NCBI GenBank assembly: GCA_012064385.1
Contig: QRDG01000136.1
Span: 489,266 to 553,265, forward strand
Length of the DNA stretch: 64,000 nt
DNA from: Puccinellia tenuiflora
Lineage: Eukaryota; Streptophyta; Magnoliopsida; Poales; Poaceae
Direction of reading: 5' to 3'
Below the pieces are notes generated by a model, which saw only the letters and a list, made by a program, of their open reading frames with translations, made no database searches and was not told the DNA's origin. Positions 36,301-47,779 of this stretch are shown piece by piece. Each line of letters begins with the position of its first letter. The stretch's first letter is position 1. The translations under genes and the position numbers were made by a program.

Positions 36301-39300
36301 ACTTTGGTAAGACCTTCCCTCAAAACCGCGACACATCAATACATCATATACATATAACAATGATACATGATAACAAAAATTGAGCAGGAAAAACCATATG
36401 AAATAATTTGCGAGTGTTATCTGCTACACATTTTGATGCCATCTGCTTTACTGACCTGTTTTAGTAACGCATGAGGCATCATGCACTTAAGAAAAAGTAA
36501 CCATGTAGATTTAGTTGGTTGCTGTGTTTTGCGACAGGCTTCAGATGAGGAGTTAACTGCTCTAGAGGTATTGGAGTAGAGAAGCATCATAGATGTTTTG
36601 TATACTTTTAAACCCCATTTTCTCCAGTACTGCTTTGTATCAGGGAATACCCACTTACCCATAATTTTGCGAAACTCTAAAACCACCTTGGCCTGCCATG
36701 ACAGTGTCTCTTTTTCTCCTTTGTTTTGTTTCTCTTGTGGGCTCTGGGAGTTAAAGATGTATACGTGCACTGTTTGGTATTTTCTCCTTTTGGTGTGGGA
36801 GTGATGTAATTGGTGTTTATGTAATAAGCTCATGTTGATTATGAGTTATTGCAGTAATAGTTGTATGGCTTTTTTGGCAAGGAACTGAAGCTTGTTCTAT
36901 ATGTACCAGGGTAGATTTCTACTTGCCGCAGCCAGTGGGCGTGTTATGGCACGTTCATTTCATTCAGTTGTACATGTTGGGAAAGAGATGCTAGAGCAAG
37001 CGCTGGGGACAAGCAGTCTGCACATTCCTGAACTGCAACCTGAAATGACCTGGAAAAAAGCTGATCTTTCCGTGATTCTGAAAGATGTTCAGGCTCATGT
37101 TGCACCGACTGATGTGGACCCTGGTGCAGGCCTGCAGTGGCTTCCTCGTATTCTCGGTAGTTCGGAGAAATTGAAGCGCACAGGGGCCTTATTAGAGAGA
37201 GTATTTATGCCTTGCCAGATGTACTTCCGTTATACTCGGCACAAGGGTGGAACTGCAGACTTGAAGGTAAAGCTAAGAGATACGTCTAAGGATACATACT
37301 AATCCCAATGCCTGGGAGTTTGTACTTGGTCCAGTCTAGAAAAACTAAATGCATGAAGTAACGTTCTTCTGATTGTTAAAATATATATTTCTTCATGACC
37401 CAGGTTAAGCCGTTAAAAGAGTTGCGTTTCAATTCCCCAAACATTACTGCAACAATGACTTCACGCCAGTTTCAAGTTATGTTGGATGTGCTTAGCAATC
37501 TCCTGTTCGCAAGACTTCCCAAGTGAGATTCCTTCTAGCTTCATTGACCTTTTTTACGTTGAATCACTTTTGTTTGTTGCTTTCGGTACGTGGTCATTGA
37601 CTTTGCCCTAAAGATCAATGAAGTTACTGTTCCAACCTAATCATTATTATTTGCCAGAACAGGGGATATCCATGGCATAATATTTTTTTATGAAGGCATC
37701 TTAACTATGCCGTCATTTTTGTGGAAAGATGCCTCTAGCTCTACCTGTTTGGTTAGGCTTATTTCTGGCTTTTAGACTTTTGGCTTATAAGCCACAAAAG
37801 CACCTAAATAGGTGCTTTTTACTTTGGCTTTTGGCTTTTAACTGGACATTGTTGTATGATGATATAAGCCAAAAGCCAAAATCAAAAGCACCTATTTAGA
37901 TGCTTTTGTTGCTTATAAGACAAAAGTCTAAAAGCCAAAAATAAGCCTAACCAAACAGGGCAACATGCCTAAATTAAAATTGTTTTACACTTTTACACTT
38001 CGATCTACACAATGAATCATGTAATAACACATGAATATGTCAAGTAGGCAAAGAATTATTTCCACAGTTTTTAATAAAGGTCTGTGCCTTGCAATTGTTT
38101 TCTTGTAAGGTTCACTCATAATTATTTAGAACAGGGCCTATTTGACTAGTTAGTAGTATTTCAAAATTTGTTCTCATTTTTTGTTAATCTTTCTGTCATA
38201 GGCCTCGTAAGAACAGTCTTCAGTATCCATCGGACGACGAAGATGTTGAAGAAGAGGCTGATGAGGTGGTTCCTGATGGAGTAGAAGAGGTGGAGCTTGC
38301 AAAGATTAATCTCGAACAGAGGGAAAGGGAGAGAAAGTTACTGCTTGATGATATAAGATTCCTAGCCGGAACCGGTGACAGTCATACCGACCATCTTTCT
38401 GCAGAAAAGGATAATTCTTTCTGGATGATTAACAGTGGGAAAGCTTCACTGGTATACATTCTAACTTCGTATGGCCTGTTCCAGATAAATAATCTATTTT
38501 TTGCACGCTGTCTAGTAAGTTGGTTTGAGCATTAATGTCCACAACAATGCTAGTAAAATATATATCATCATAATCACATCCAGTAATTTTGAGTTCTGTA
38601 ACAAATTGCTCATACTAGCTTAATTTCCGTACCAAGGTGCGGAAGTAATAAATAAATCTAATCATATTTACATACTCCCTCCGATCCGGTATAAGTGTCG
38701 CTAGGAAATAACTGGTTACGTATGACTGACTAGTACAACTCCCGACAGATTTTTGGGATCAGAGGGAGTACAAGATATGACATATTTTGCAAATCCCAAG
38801 ACAAGATAGTGAAAATCATTAAAAAATCAGTTGAACAGGCAGGAAGTTGCTTTCTGTGGAAGGGTGGAGGTGGATGACAGATGGGCCATCCCCTACTTTA
38901 CTATCTGCAGGAGTAAACATAGTTTCATGTGGTCAACATAGTACTATGGATATACTCCCACCTTTTTGGTCACTTTGGTAATATGTGTATGTAGAACCAA
39001 GTACATGTATTTATCACTCTTACCGTAAATATCTCAGACTGGTAAACACCGTAGTGATTTCTGTTCGTTTTATACCAGCTTCAAACATAAGAGTCGAACT
39101 TCCACTTATGAGGGTGTAGTTTATGTACAATTTTGATTGATATTATACTGTAATCAGGTGGAAGGACTGAAGAGAGATCTTCTAAATCTCCAGAAGTCGC
39201 GAAAATTTGCATCTTCTGCATTAAGGAAAGCACTACAAAAAGCTGCCCAGTTACGCTTGATGGAGAAAGAAAAGAACAAAACCCCATCTTGTGCCATGCG

Positions 39301-42300
39301 AATTTCTATGAAAATTAGCAAAGTTGTATGGAGCATGCTTGCAGATGGGAATACTTTTGCTGAAGCTGAGATCAGTGATATGGTATATGTTCGAACTTTC
39401 ATGGAGCAGATTTTTGGTTTTGATATATTATCTGCCTTCTTCAATGCATTAGTTTATTACAACTTTACCTTTCCTTTTGACTAGAGCTCATGTTTCACCA
39501 TTTGAAGGATTTTTCAAATTACCTTTTCCTCTAGTGATTAGGATACTTTTCGATTGACTAACTATTCTGGTTGCTCAATAATTACTTTTTGCAATATTTT
39601 GCAGGTATATGATTTTGATCGTGACTACAAAGACATTGGTGTTGCTCGGTTTACGACGAAGTATTTCGTTGTGAGGAATTGCATGACCAATGCCAAATGT
39701 GATACATTGTTGTCTGCGTGGAACGCACCTCCAGAAAAGTAAGGGCATGACTTCGGCTTTACCCATATCATTGGTTATTTCTCACATGACTTTGGCTCAA
39801 TCCACTTTTTAATGCTGTGTCACATTTATGAGCAGTACTGTTCTTCTTAGTTAGTTTTTATCTCTTCAAGGTTCCAGTGGATCAATTGGGATTTCAGTGA
39901 ATGACTGTTAACTGCATTCTATTGGCAGAGGGGTCATGCTTCGTGTGGATGCGAAGCAAGGTGCTCCGAAGGATGGAAACTCCCCACTTGAGCTCTTTCA
40001 GGTTAGTTGTTATGTCGACTAAGTATCTTATTTTGCACCAAGCTAAAATGAGCGTTTACTTGCACTAAAGGTAATGTAGTCCATGTTTAGCTTTATGATA
40101 CCATATCTTTAGTCACGTGGATTAGCACAACACAACTAGTATAATTGATCTGTAAAGATGTCCAGAAACTATCTCTCTATCCAAATTTAGTTTCTGCTAG
40201 TGTTTTTACTTCCTTGCAAAACCTAAGTCGTTTTAGAACGTGTGCTGCCAGAACTTTAACACTTTGCACCAGAATATGCAAGTATATTGGCCACATGAAA
40301 ACAATATTTGTACATGTCATTAAAAGTGCTTTCATAATATTTAACATTTTTACTAGTGATGTATTCCCACCTTACCATTTTGCAAGGCATATTTTGACTA
40401 GGCACATAGTTTAAGGTTCGATAAATCCAGTATCAACAATAAATAATTTCACATACTACTATAAGTCTATAACAGTTCCTTTAGGTGATTGAACAATAAA
40501 AATCTCTCAAAAGTTGCTGCCTATAATCTTATTTTTGCATGCCATTCCCTAGGTTTCTGTTTTCGCCTGAAATACTTTTGGAGGATGTAAGATAATGATT
40601 TGTATACTTAGTCGTGCATACATACTTTGTACTTAGAACAAGTGTCAAAAACTGATCTTATAAGATGAACCATGGTAGTGAGTAGGAACTTTAGTGTCAA
40701 AAGTGTATATTGGATACTCTGTTGATGTCTGAAACAACTTCATTCTCTTTTGACCAAAAGTTTCTGCACATAGGTAAGATCTAAAAAATGCAAATTTGGC
40801 ACCACTATTCATTAAAGTTACAGTATTTTCAAACCATATTCTTCAGACAGATGTACTCGCCAGTTTCATAAACCCAGTTTAAATCCTACCATGACATTAT
40901 TTTGGTGTCTGAAGGGAGTATTTAGTGACCCCGTTCTATTGGACTTGGGAGCTTGGTATTATCAAAAAATGAAAAATCATCTTTTGAAGTTTTAGACAAA
41001 TTTGAAAAAAAATCGCACATATGCATCAAGATGTGATATACTCCCTCCGTATCATAATATAAGATGTTTTAGCTAGTCCCATGCGGACTACATACAGAGC
41101 AAAATGAGTGAATCTACATACATCCGTATGTTGTCTGCATGGAAATAGCTAAAGCATCTTATATTATGATACAGAAGAAGTACATAACTGTAATCTTCAT
41201 TGATAAATATTTTGATCTGTGCGCTACAGAATTGCCGATTTATGATTACAAATAATACATCCATTATAGATCCACATATTTTTCTTTTTTTTTCTGTAGC
41301 CTGCAAATTAGCATATTTTTCATGAAATGTTACAAGTACTTAGTGATCTTCTCTATGTATCCGTGCAAAAAAAATTAGAACTTGTTGAAACTCCAAAGTG
41401 TGCATTTAAATTTTAAATAAAATTGGGTTTCAGTTGACCCTGGATCATTTTGTGTTTCCGGTATTTAGTCTTTTATAATTTTATTGAAGCCAAGGGTCTC
41501 TTAGAAGGAAGAAAGCAAGTTTAGTAGATAAAAGTATGCGACTGATTGGGGAAAATGAGATGGTGGTAGTAATATTTTTATCTGATTGATGCCTTGGTGT
41601 CATTACACATTTACAAGCTGCTCTAAGCATTTCATGAATTGACCCTACTAAAATCTGGTGGCACTGTATATATGATTTATACTGCTACTTTACTAGCTGT
41701 GTTTCTATATTCACTATCGAGCTTTGCAGGTGGAGATATACCCTCTGAAAATATATCTGCCTGAAACAATGTATAGAATGATGTGGGATTATTTCTTTCC
41801 TGAGGAAGATGATTCTCAAAGACGCCAGGTAAGCAGTAAATCACGCTTCATAAAAAATTCCATGTTTTTGCTGTCTACACCTTCTCTTAGTTTTTCTCTC
41901 GATATAATTTTCATTTCTGATAAATTTTGATTGGGTGAAAAAGGATATTTGGAGAGTCTCAACATCAACTGGATCTAGAAGAACCAGAAGAACATCTTCT
42001 GGTGCTGATGCTGTTGCTTCTACCAGCTATTCTATCAGGGAGCATGAGCTTGCTGGGAAGTCAGGTACAACTGTATCCACTTCAATAAACGTCTCAAATT
42101 GGCAAGGCTTACATGGAGATAATTCACAGGTGAGTCACCTAAGAACAAATTAGGATATTTGAACTGTGACACTAAGATGTAGCATTGGTCTTAGTTTGGT
42201 TTAGTCCTGTATTTATGAATGGACCAGAAAATCTGGCAAACAAGGCAAGCAGCGCCTACCTCTGACTAGGCATTGACCTCTGAATTATACAGGGCGATTC

Positions 42301-43939
42301 TTGTCTTACCACTTGTACAGAGGTGGGCCCAGCTGGCCTGATAGAGCTATGAAGCTCACTATAGTTGTTATCCATTTAAAAGACTAATTAAGCTTGTCTC
42401 ATTAAAAAGTACCAAAGCTTCTCCTGCCAGATGGAATTTTCTTCTATTGTTGGTGTATGTATCACAGAATAGTAAACTGCATACAGGTATCCAAGTTGCA
42501 GAGTCTAAAGGCCAATATGGTCTGCGGTTCACATCCTGAGTTGCGACGGACATCTTCATTCGAAAGGACCTGGGAAGAAAGTGCCATAGAAAATATCACA
42601 AACAGTGGTGTGGTATCCCTGCTGAATTCTTCGAACATTTCTTCAAAAGGCGACAATTATTCTATGGCAGAGAACCCTGTTGCTGCTACTGAGATGTTCA
42701 GGAGTAAGACTAAAGATTCCAAATCCATCAAGTCTGGTCGTTTGTCTCACGAGGAAAAGAAAATAGGAAAGTCCCAAGATGAAAAAAGGACAAGAGCTCG
42801 TAGATTGATGGAATTTCATAATATCAAGATTAGCCAGGTTAATATATTTCTGTATCATTGCTTCTGCAGATGTCTATATCCAATATTTCAGCCTAATATG
42901 ACCGTTAAACTTGCTGACATTATAGGTTGAACTTCTTGTAACCTATGAGGGATCAAGGCTTGCAATAAATGACCTAAGGCTGCTTATGGATACGTTCCAC
43001 CGTGTAGAATTCACTGGTACATGGAGGAGATTGTTCTCAAGAGTGAAAAAACATATCATCTGGGGTGTCTTAAAATCAGTGACCGGGATGCAGGTACGAT
43101 GAGCATTCATTTGTTGTTACGAAAACGAACATTACCAGACATGGCATACCCTCTTTGCTGTTTGACATTCCCTCTGATGTGGCAAGTAGCCTCTTCTTAT
43201 GATTATATTAAATATTAGTGGTGTATTAGGTAATTTCTGTTTCTTGTTGGAGAACAAATTAATGTTTTCTTCAACTGCTAACCCCAGTGTCCACATGTTC
43301 TGAAACGTTACCCCCTTTATTACTCTATTTCAACAATAAAAGTACTGATGGTTTGTTCTTGAACAGGGGAAGAAGTTTAAGGCCCAAAACCAGAGGGAAA
43401 CACTAGATGGTACTGTCCCTGAAAACGATCTTAATTTCAGCGACAGCGATGGCAGTAATCATGGAAAACCTGATCAGTTCACAGCATCATGGTTGAAGAG
43501 GCCAGGTGACGGTGCAGGTGATGGATTTGTCACATCAATTAGAGGGTTATTCAATTCGCAGCGCCGTAGAGCAAAGGCATTTGTGGTGCGGGCAATGCGA
43601 GGTGATGGAGATAATGAATACCATGATGAGGGGAGTGAGAGTGATGGCGAGTATCCTTTTGCTAGACAGCTCACAATCACAAAAGCTAAGAAGCTTCTTC
43701 GAAGAAAGTTCCGCCCAAGAGGTCAAAAGATCATAGGTATTCCTTACATTTTGCTATGACCACGTAACAAAAGTGTTAAGGTCAATATCCTCATCACATG
43801 CAGGACTGACGTATTCCTTTTTCTTTGTTTTGTCATAGAACCAACATTGCAAGATTCTCTCCCATCTAGTCCCCGAGAAACAACTCCATACCAGAGTGAT
43901 TCGTCAGAGTCATCTTATGAGGACTTCCACGAATCATGA
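24304..43939 (+). CDS. SAB: SABRE/KIP/APT1 family protein (bridge-like lipid transfer protein, BLTP2/Hobbit/Fmp27 type)
   Basis: A 23-exon gene of about 2,628 codons; the family is usually about 2,600. Exons: 24304-24374, 25459-25570, 26816-27076, 27910-28175, 28513-28735, 29746-29919, 30008-30085, 30162-30413, 31002-33086, 33723-35553, 36034-36134, 36910-37266, 37404-37522, 38202-38451, 39158-39382, 39605-39738, 39929-40001, 41730-41828, 41944-42129, 42487-42837, 42926-43093, 43367-43736, 43839-43939. All introns are GT-AG and phases agree. An N-terminal membrane helix (residues ~6-38, KFFSVFLTVSVIGWVVF) precedes the repeating beta-groove body. The GFWDK-type segment has PWWDDIRYYIHGK at about 1269, and FDRDYKDIG is at about 2139. 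The C-terminus is acidic and serine-rich. Relatives in Arabidopsis and maize act at ER, Golgi or plasma-membrane contacts in cell expansion, phosphate response and pollen-tube growth; that role is inferred here. The start is the first ATG, matching relatives. Exons 11 and 19 have the least certain acceptors. Confidence 0.95.
25990..26570 (-). mobile_element. 5'-truncated LINE in intron 2 of the SABRE-like gene (antisense)
   Basis: On the minus strand the end of a non-LTR retrotransposon ORF can be read at 26535-26137: RFYRTAIRPVILYGAECWPT, MRMLRWMCGHTRKDRVRND and HRLRWFGHIQRRPLEAAVH. After a frame change near 26165 it continues with LKDWNITKELAMDRGAWK. The 3' end has the CAACTTGTTTGGGACTGAAA block and a TTG-rich tail typical of grass LINEs. 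Only the C-terminal region is present, and no reverse-transcriptase core. It is antisense to the host gene and should be spliced out. Confidence 0.85.
35870..35963. mobile_element. Stowaway-type MITE, 94 bp, in intron 10 of the SABRE-like gene
   Basis: Ends CTTCCTCCGATCCGAAATAT and the complement CTCCCTCCGGTCCACTTTAA are flanked by TA (35868-35869, 35964-35965). It ends 70 bp before the exon 11 acceptor. Confidence 0.85.
37744..37959. mobile_element. Near-perfect palindromic MITE, 216 bp, in intron 13 of the SABRE-like gene
   Basis: The left arm CCTGTTTGGTTAGGCTTATT is repeated in inverted orientation at the right (AATAAGCCTAACCAAACAGG). Complementarity continues through GGCTTTTAGACTTTTG and CACCTAAATAGGTGCTTTT-type blocks nearly to the middle. 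The GCCCTGTTTGG-like end suggests a hAT or Mutator-type MITE. No certain target duplication was seen. Confidence 0.8.
38675..38768. mobile_element. Stowaway-type MITE, 94 bp, in intron 14 of the SABRE-like gene
   Basis: Ends CTCCCTCCGATCCGGTATAA and the complement CTCCCTCTGATCCCAAAAAT are flanked by TA (38673-38674, 38769-38770). It has the same length and a similar internal TGTCGCT block as the element at 35870-35963, so the two are from the same subfamily. Confidence 0.87.
41041..41180. mobile_element. Stowaway-type MITE, 140 bp, in intron 17 of the SABRE-like gene
   Basis: The left end CTCCCTCCGTATCATAATAT and the right end, reversed, CTTCTTCTGTATCATAATAT are flanked by TA (41039-41040, 41181-41182). 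The inner TAAGATGTTTTAGCTA block pairs with TAGCTAAAGCATCTTA, giving a long hairpin. Confidence 0.88.
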
Positions 43940-44460
43940 AGCAATGCAACATGAAGGACTTCCAGTTCATGATATCTATACAACAGACAACACAAGCCCA
44001 TTCCAAATGTTGCAAGCTCCACATAAAGGATGTTGGGGTGGTAGTCATTGCTCAGCTGTATAGTTCTACCTTCTGTTGAGGTGCATAGTCTTTGGGGTAG
44101 ATTCGAAAAACTCCCCCGTGTACATAGTAGGGTGGTGGAGAGTGGAGACAGCGGAGGAATATGTATTGTGTGTAGTCAGCAGTCAGGTGTATCTGTAAAG
44201 AATTACAGATATAGCCGTAATTTATAATGGCCTTGTAAGTTAAATAAGAGGCCTTTCCATACTTGCTGGAACAGCATCATGAAAACAAATCCTTATCTCG
44301 TTGCTCATGTCATATCTTGTTTTTATCTTCTTTACGTATTGGTGATGGACAAAAACCATATACATTGGCTAGTGATCTTGTGTCGGTACTAGTTAAATCT
44401 AGACATGGCTGTTGTAGCTACTGAACAACCTCCCTTGAGTGGCTTGTTAATAAAAATATG
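43940..44460 (+). terminator. 3'UTR and probable poly(A) region of the SABRE-like gene
   Basis: After the TGA at 43937-43939 there is no further coding potential. A TTAAATAAGAGG near 44239-44250 and a TTAATAAAAATATG near 44448-44461 are candidate polyadenylation signals. The second would leave about 340 bp to the end of the convergent F-box gene at 44807. Which one is used cannot be told from sequence. Confidence 0.45.
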
Positions 44461-44806
44461 ATAGAAAGACTATCTCTGAGTTAATGTCGAGCTACAAACG
44501 TTGAAAGATTGACCAGACAGGAAGATGATGTTTTTCTCGATGTCTTTTGATAAACGGTCTTTCAACTCATGGATCTTAGTGTGTATCAATGCTTTATGTT
44601 GCTGGTTTTGGGTCGACAGAAATGCAAACAACACATCATTCGATCCTTTCATAACCATAATCCATGTTCTATTGTGCACAACAAGTACAAGCATAGCGCA
44701 TATCGCCGATGGTTTGCATATGCCTGGCATATCCATTCAACATTCGGATGCACAACAAAGGAGACATAAGAAGGAAACATTAATAAGATTGAAGGCAGTT
44801 GTACAA

Positions 44807-46231
44807 TCAATTCTTCTCAAATAACTCTCCTGTCCAACATGGAGTGTATGGAAAAGAATCTCCTAGGCTATGCACACGCAGTCGACCAAGGTCCTGTACT
44901 TTCAAGCTAGAAGTACGAAAATCATAAGCAACCACTCTTGCTCGCGATACCCACAAGAAGACAATCTCTTTATATGGATGGAATCCGAGGAAATAAATAC
45001 TTCCCCCCTGGACATATTCAACCTTATCTTGGGTCTCAAGGATAATACCATTGTCAAAGTCCCATTCAGAGTTATCTTCCACTGGTGCTTCCTTAGCACC
45101 TTCATCATACCAACCTGTATGCAAGTTCCACGGTCCCCTTTTTTCATCATGACCACCAAATTTCGCCACCACTGGATGTAGACTGATGTCAATCTTCAAC
45201 GTCCACTTCATTTGACCGGTAAGCAACCAGACCTGAAGTTGGTCCTCCCTATTATCATTATAAGTTAAAGCACAATAGACCCCCTTCTTCGATTTTCCTA
45301 GATAAAGACGAGGACCCATGCCCATTTTACTGTCTGTTGTTGGCGATTTAATCACTTGATACGCACCATCCGACAAGGTTATGCTGCAAATTAATGTCAA
45401 ATAATGGATGAAGATAGTACGTACGATGAGTTTCGGCTTACAAAATAAATAAACAAAATCCACATGTTTAAGGAGTGAATTAGTGGTTCCGTACCGCATG
45501 ATGGAGTCATCTTCACAGTGCACATAAAGCGCTCCTTTCCAGTAGACCACATAGCGGTGCTCTGAGAGTCCATCCGACTCCGCCTGCTTCATGCTGGCAA
45601 TGGTCCCTGCAGGAGGCTCATCCCCGCCTCTCCGCCGGACCAACGACCTCTCCTCCCATCTCCACGTCTCCGATGAGAAGACCCGTATCGTGTACGGAGA
45701 AGGTGGCCACTCCGATTCCTCGCTGAATACCGTCGTGTTTTTAAGCACCCCAGGAACACGATGGAGAAGAAGCACCTCGTAGTACGGCGACACGGTGGGG
45801 TCGAAGGCAAGGCACATGTGGTCGTCGAAGTCCTCCATCCCGGCGCACGGCGGCAATGGTGGGAGGCGCGCGCAACGTCGTGTCGCCGGATTAACCACCA
45901 CGAGTTCCCAAAGCAAGAGGAGACCGTTGCAATGATCCACGATGTCCACATGATCACCGACGTATTCCTCGCTCACGTAGTCGTCAAACTCCGCGGCCCT
46001 CATCGTCGGGCTCGCGAAGAAGTGGGGCGGATCCGGATAGAGCTGCTCCATGAGGAAGATCCCGTAGAGCGAGAAGGGGAGGAGGTCCGTGCGCAGCAGG
46101 CGGCGGTCGTCGATCATGGCGCGCCAGCTTTTGCAGACGCAACGGGACACGGCGAGGTCGCGGGGGGCGAGACGGCGGAGGACGCAAGCGAGGATGTCGC
46201 CATGTAGCCTCTGCGCCGCCGCCTGGGCCAT
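44807..46231 (-). CDS. F-box protein
   Basis: The F-box lies at residues ~7-48 (QRLHGDILACVLRRLAPRDL then AVSRCVCKSWRAMIDDRRLL), the segment that binds SKP1 in an SCF ubiquitin ligase. The remaining ~390 residues resemble the F-box-associated region of grass proteins (LVVVNPATRRCARLPPLPPC, LAFDPTVSPYYEVLL, YIRV-type strands) and should select the substrate, which is unknown. The single open frame of 474 codons probably hides a 111-bp intron. At 45494 there is a GTACGG donor after ATGCG, and at 45384 a TTTGCAG acceptor before CATAACC. Splicing gives a 437-residue protein and keeps the frame. The inserted part (VDFVYLFCKPKLIVRTIFIH) looks unlike the family. The gene is convergent with the SABRE-like gene. 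No membrane segment or signal peptide is evident. No close named homologue was recognised. Confidence 0.85.
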   Translation of the reverse strand: MAQAAAQRLHGDILACVLRRLAPRDLAVSRCVCKSWRAMIDDRRLLRTDLLPFSLYGIFLMEQLYPDPPHFFASPTMRAAEFDDYVSEEYVGDHVDIVDHCNGLLLLWELVVVNPATRRCARLPPLPPCAGMEDFDDHMCLAFDPTVSPYYEVLLLHRVPGVLKNTTVFSEESEWPPSPYTIRVFSSETWRWEERSLVRRRGGDEPPAGTIASMKQAESDGLSEHRYVVYWKGALYVHCEDDSIMRYGTTNSLLKHVDFVYLFCKPKLIVRTIFIHYLTLICSITLSDGAYQVIKSPTTDSKMGMGPRLYLGKSKKGVYCALTYNDNREDQLQVWLLTGQMKWTLKIDISLHPVVAKFGGHDEKRGPWNLHTGWYDEGAKEAPVEDNSEWDFDNGIILETQDKVEYVQGGSIYFLGFHPYKEIVFLWVSRARVVAYDFRTSSLKVQDLGRLRVHSLGDSFPYTPCWTGELFEKN

Positions 46232-46259
46232 GGTATGGTGGCCGCGGGCGCAGCTCTTT

Positions 46260-47420
46260 TTTTTGCTAGCAAGGAGATTCAGTTTTTATGGAGGAGATGT
46301 GTGATCGCAGATTGATGAAGGCCCCTTAGCTCTTGCTAGCTAGAGGAATAGGGGAGTCAGTTGTTTTTTGTTTGGTTTTAGATACCGATTTTCTAGAGAA
46401 CAATTTCCCCCAAACACGGTTTCTGGTGTAACTGCCTATAAACCTTGTTTGGTTGGGTTGAGAATTTGTGGATACGTACAATGTTGGGTTTCTGAAAACG
46501 TGTTTGCTGTGTATTCTATCGCAACTAACAGTATGTTCTTCTGCCGGAACCTCGACCAACCCGTTTGCAACTTTCTCGCTTTGCACCGCGGATGTGCGGC
46601 ACTCAAACTCTTCATCGATCAGGCAGTGCATCGTCATGGCAGGGATATGTAGACAGTAGACGAAATCTTGCTTGTTACTGAAATCAATGATCTTGCTTGT
46701 TACTGCCATGCATGGACAAAATCTCTCAATTCATTCAAAGAAAGTGTTTAGCGACTTGTTATATGCATGTTTACTGGGACCACTTGTGTGTCTCGCGTAG
46801 ACGAATTGATGCTACATATCACCCGCATGTGCAGGGATGTAAATGGTATGGGCAAATTTCTACTCTCTATCCACAACTTATGAGTTTCGGATGATATGAT
46901 ATGAATGCGGACTTGGATTCAAATATAGGGGGAGTGTTGATCCTAGTGGTTGTGCATTTTGTATTCAAATGCAAAATTTCAAATAGTGCATACATCCACG
47001 AAGAGCCCGTCTATATTTTATTAATCATGTTGCTTTGATCCTATTATATATATCTTTTATACAAATCCTTATGTTATCATCAAACGCCAAAAAAGGGATG
47101 ATTGCAATGACATTTCCATCCCTAAGTGGTTTTGGGTGTTTGTTACAACATGAGTGAGATCTTACCGTGTGCTAAGTTTTTTAGGTTGATTTGATGAAAA
47201 TCACAAGACGGTGATCGACCCCTAAAAAGGGATGAAATATAAAAAACGACGTCTCCGTAGATTCTTTATTTGATATTAAATCGTAGGACATCTGTACTAT
47301 CAAGAGGGGTTGCTCGATGGAAGGTATTGGGAGGTCAAATCACCTTTACAAACCTATTTTCACCCACACCCTTCCTAACCAAACAATCGAGAGACTCTTT
47401 GATTTCTAGTGGTTGTTGGA
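46260..47420. other. Upstream region of the F-box gene, no gene recognised
   Basis: Contains the probable promoter of the minus-strand F-box gene near 46260-46330 (no firm TATA call). A small direct duplication of ATCTTGCTTGTTACTG lies at 46662-46707. The rest is AT-rich sequence without recognisable coding regions. Confidence 0.4.
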
Positions 47421-47700
47421 AACAACCCGGAGACTCCGGGGTTGGAAGTCTGGAGACTACGGTGTGTAAACACCAGAGACTCTGGGGTGTGCCAACCGGA
47501 GACTCTGACCTGAATTATTTCGGAGTGGCCTCGGAGCTACACAAGTGGTGTGACGCTCTAGTGCCCTGTCCGGAGTATAGTCGGAGTCTTAGTCCGGAGA
47601 CTCTGAGAACAATCCGCTAGGCCGGAGTTTCCGGTCCCCTGTGGACCGGAGTTTCTGTGCGAGGCCAGAGACTCCGGGGTTAGTTTCCTGCAACGACTAG
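47420..47700. repeat. GGAGACTC-rich degenerate repeat
   Basis: The motif CCGGAGACTCCGG, or one- to three-base variants of it, recurs about nine times at 20-40 bp spacing, itself partly palindromic. Comparable stretches occur in Triticeae retrotransposon LTRs, so this is probably part of one, family unassigned. Confidence 0.6.
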
Positions 47701-47723
47701 ATTTTGAGGGGACCTATACAAAG

Positions 47724-47776
47724 CCTTCTTCTTCTTCTTCTTCTTCTTCTTCTTCTTCTTCTTCTTCTTCTTCTTC
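47724..47776 (+). repeat. (CTT)n microsatellite, about 17 units
   Basis: Uninterrupted CTT repeats end at CAAGAAGAG. It lies between the GGAGACTC-rich block and a retrotransposon-like stretch (47880-48120) containing CCCGAAGCTTTGGGAGCTCG and TTGGGAGCCTCCAATTAAGT. Confidence 0.95.
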
Positions 47777-47779
47777 AAG

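Noticed and set aside
45761..46207. Plus-strand open frame of 148 codons
   Set aside because: It is a GC-rich shadow of the 5' part of the F-box gene. The opposite strand has the F-box motif.
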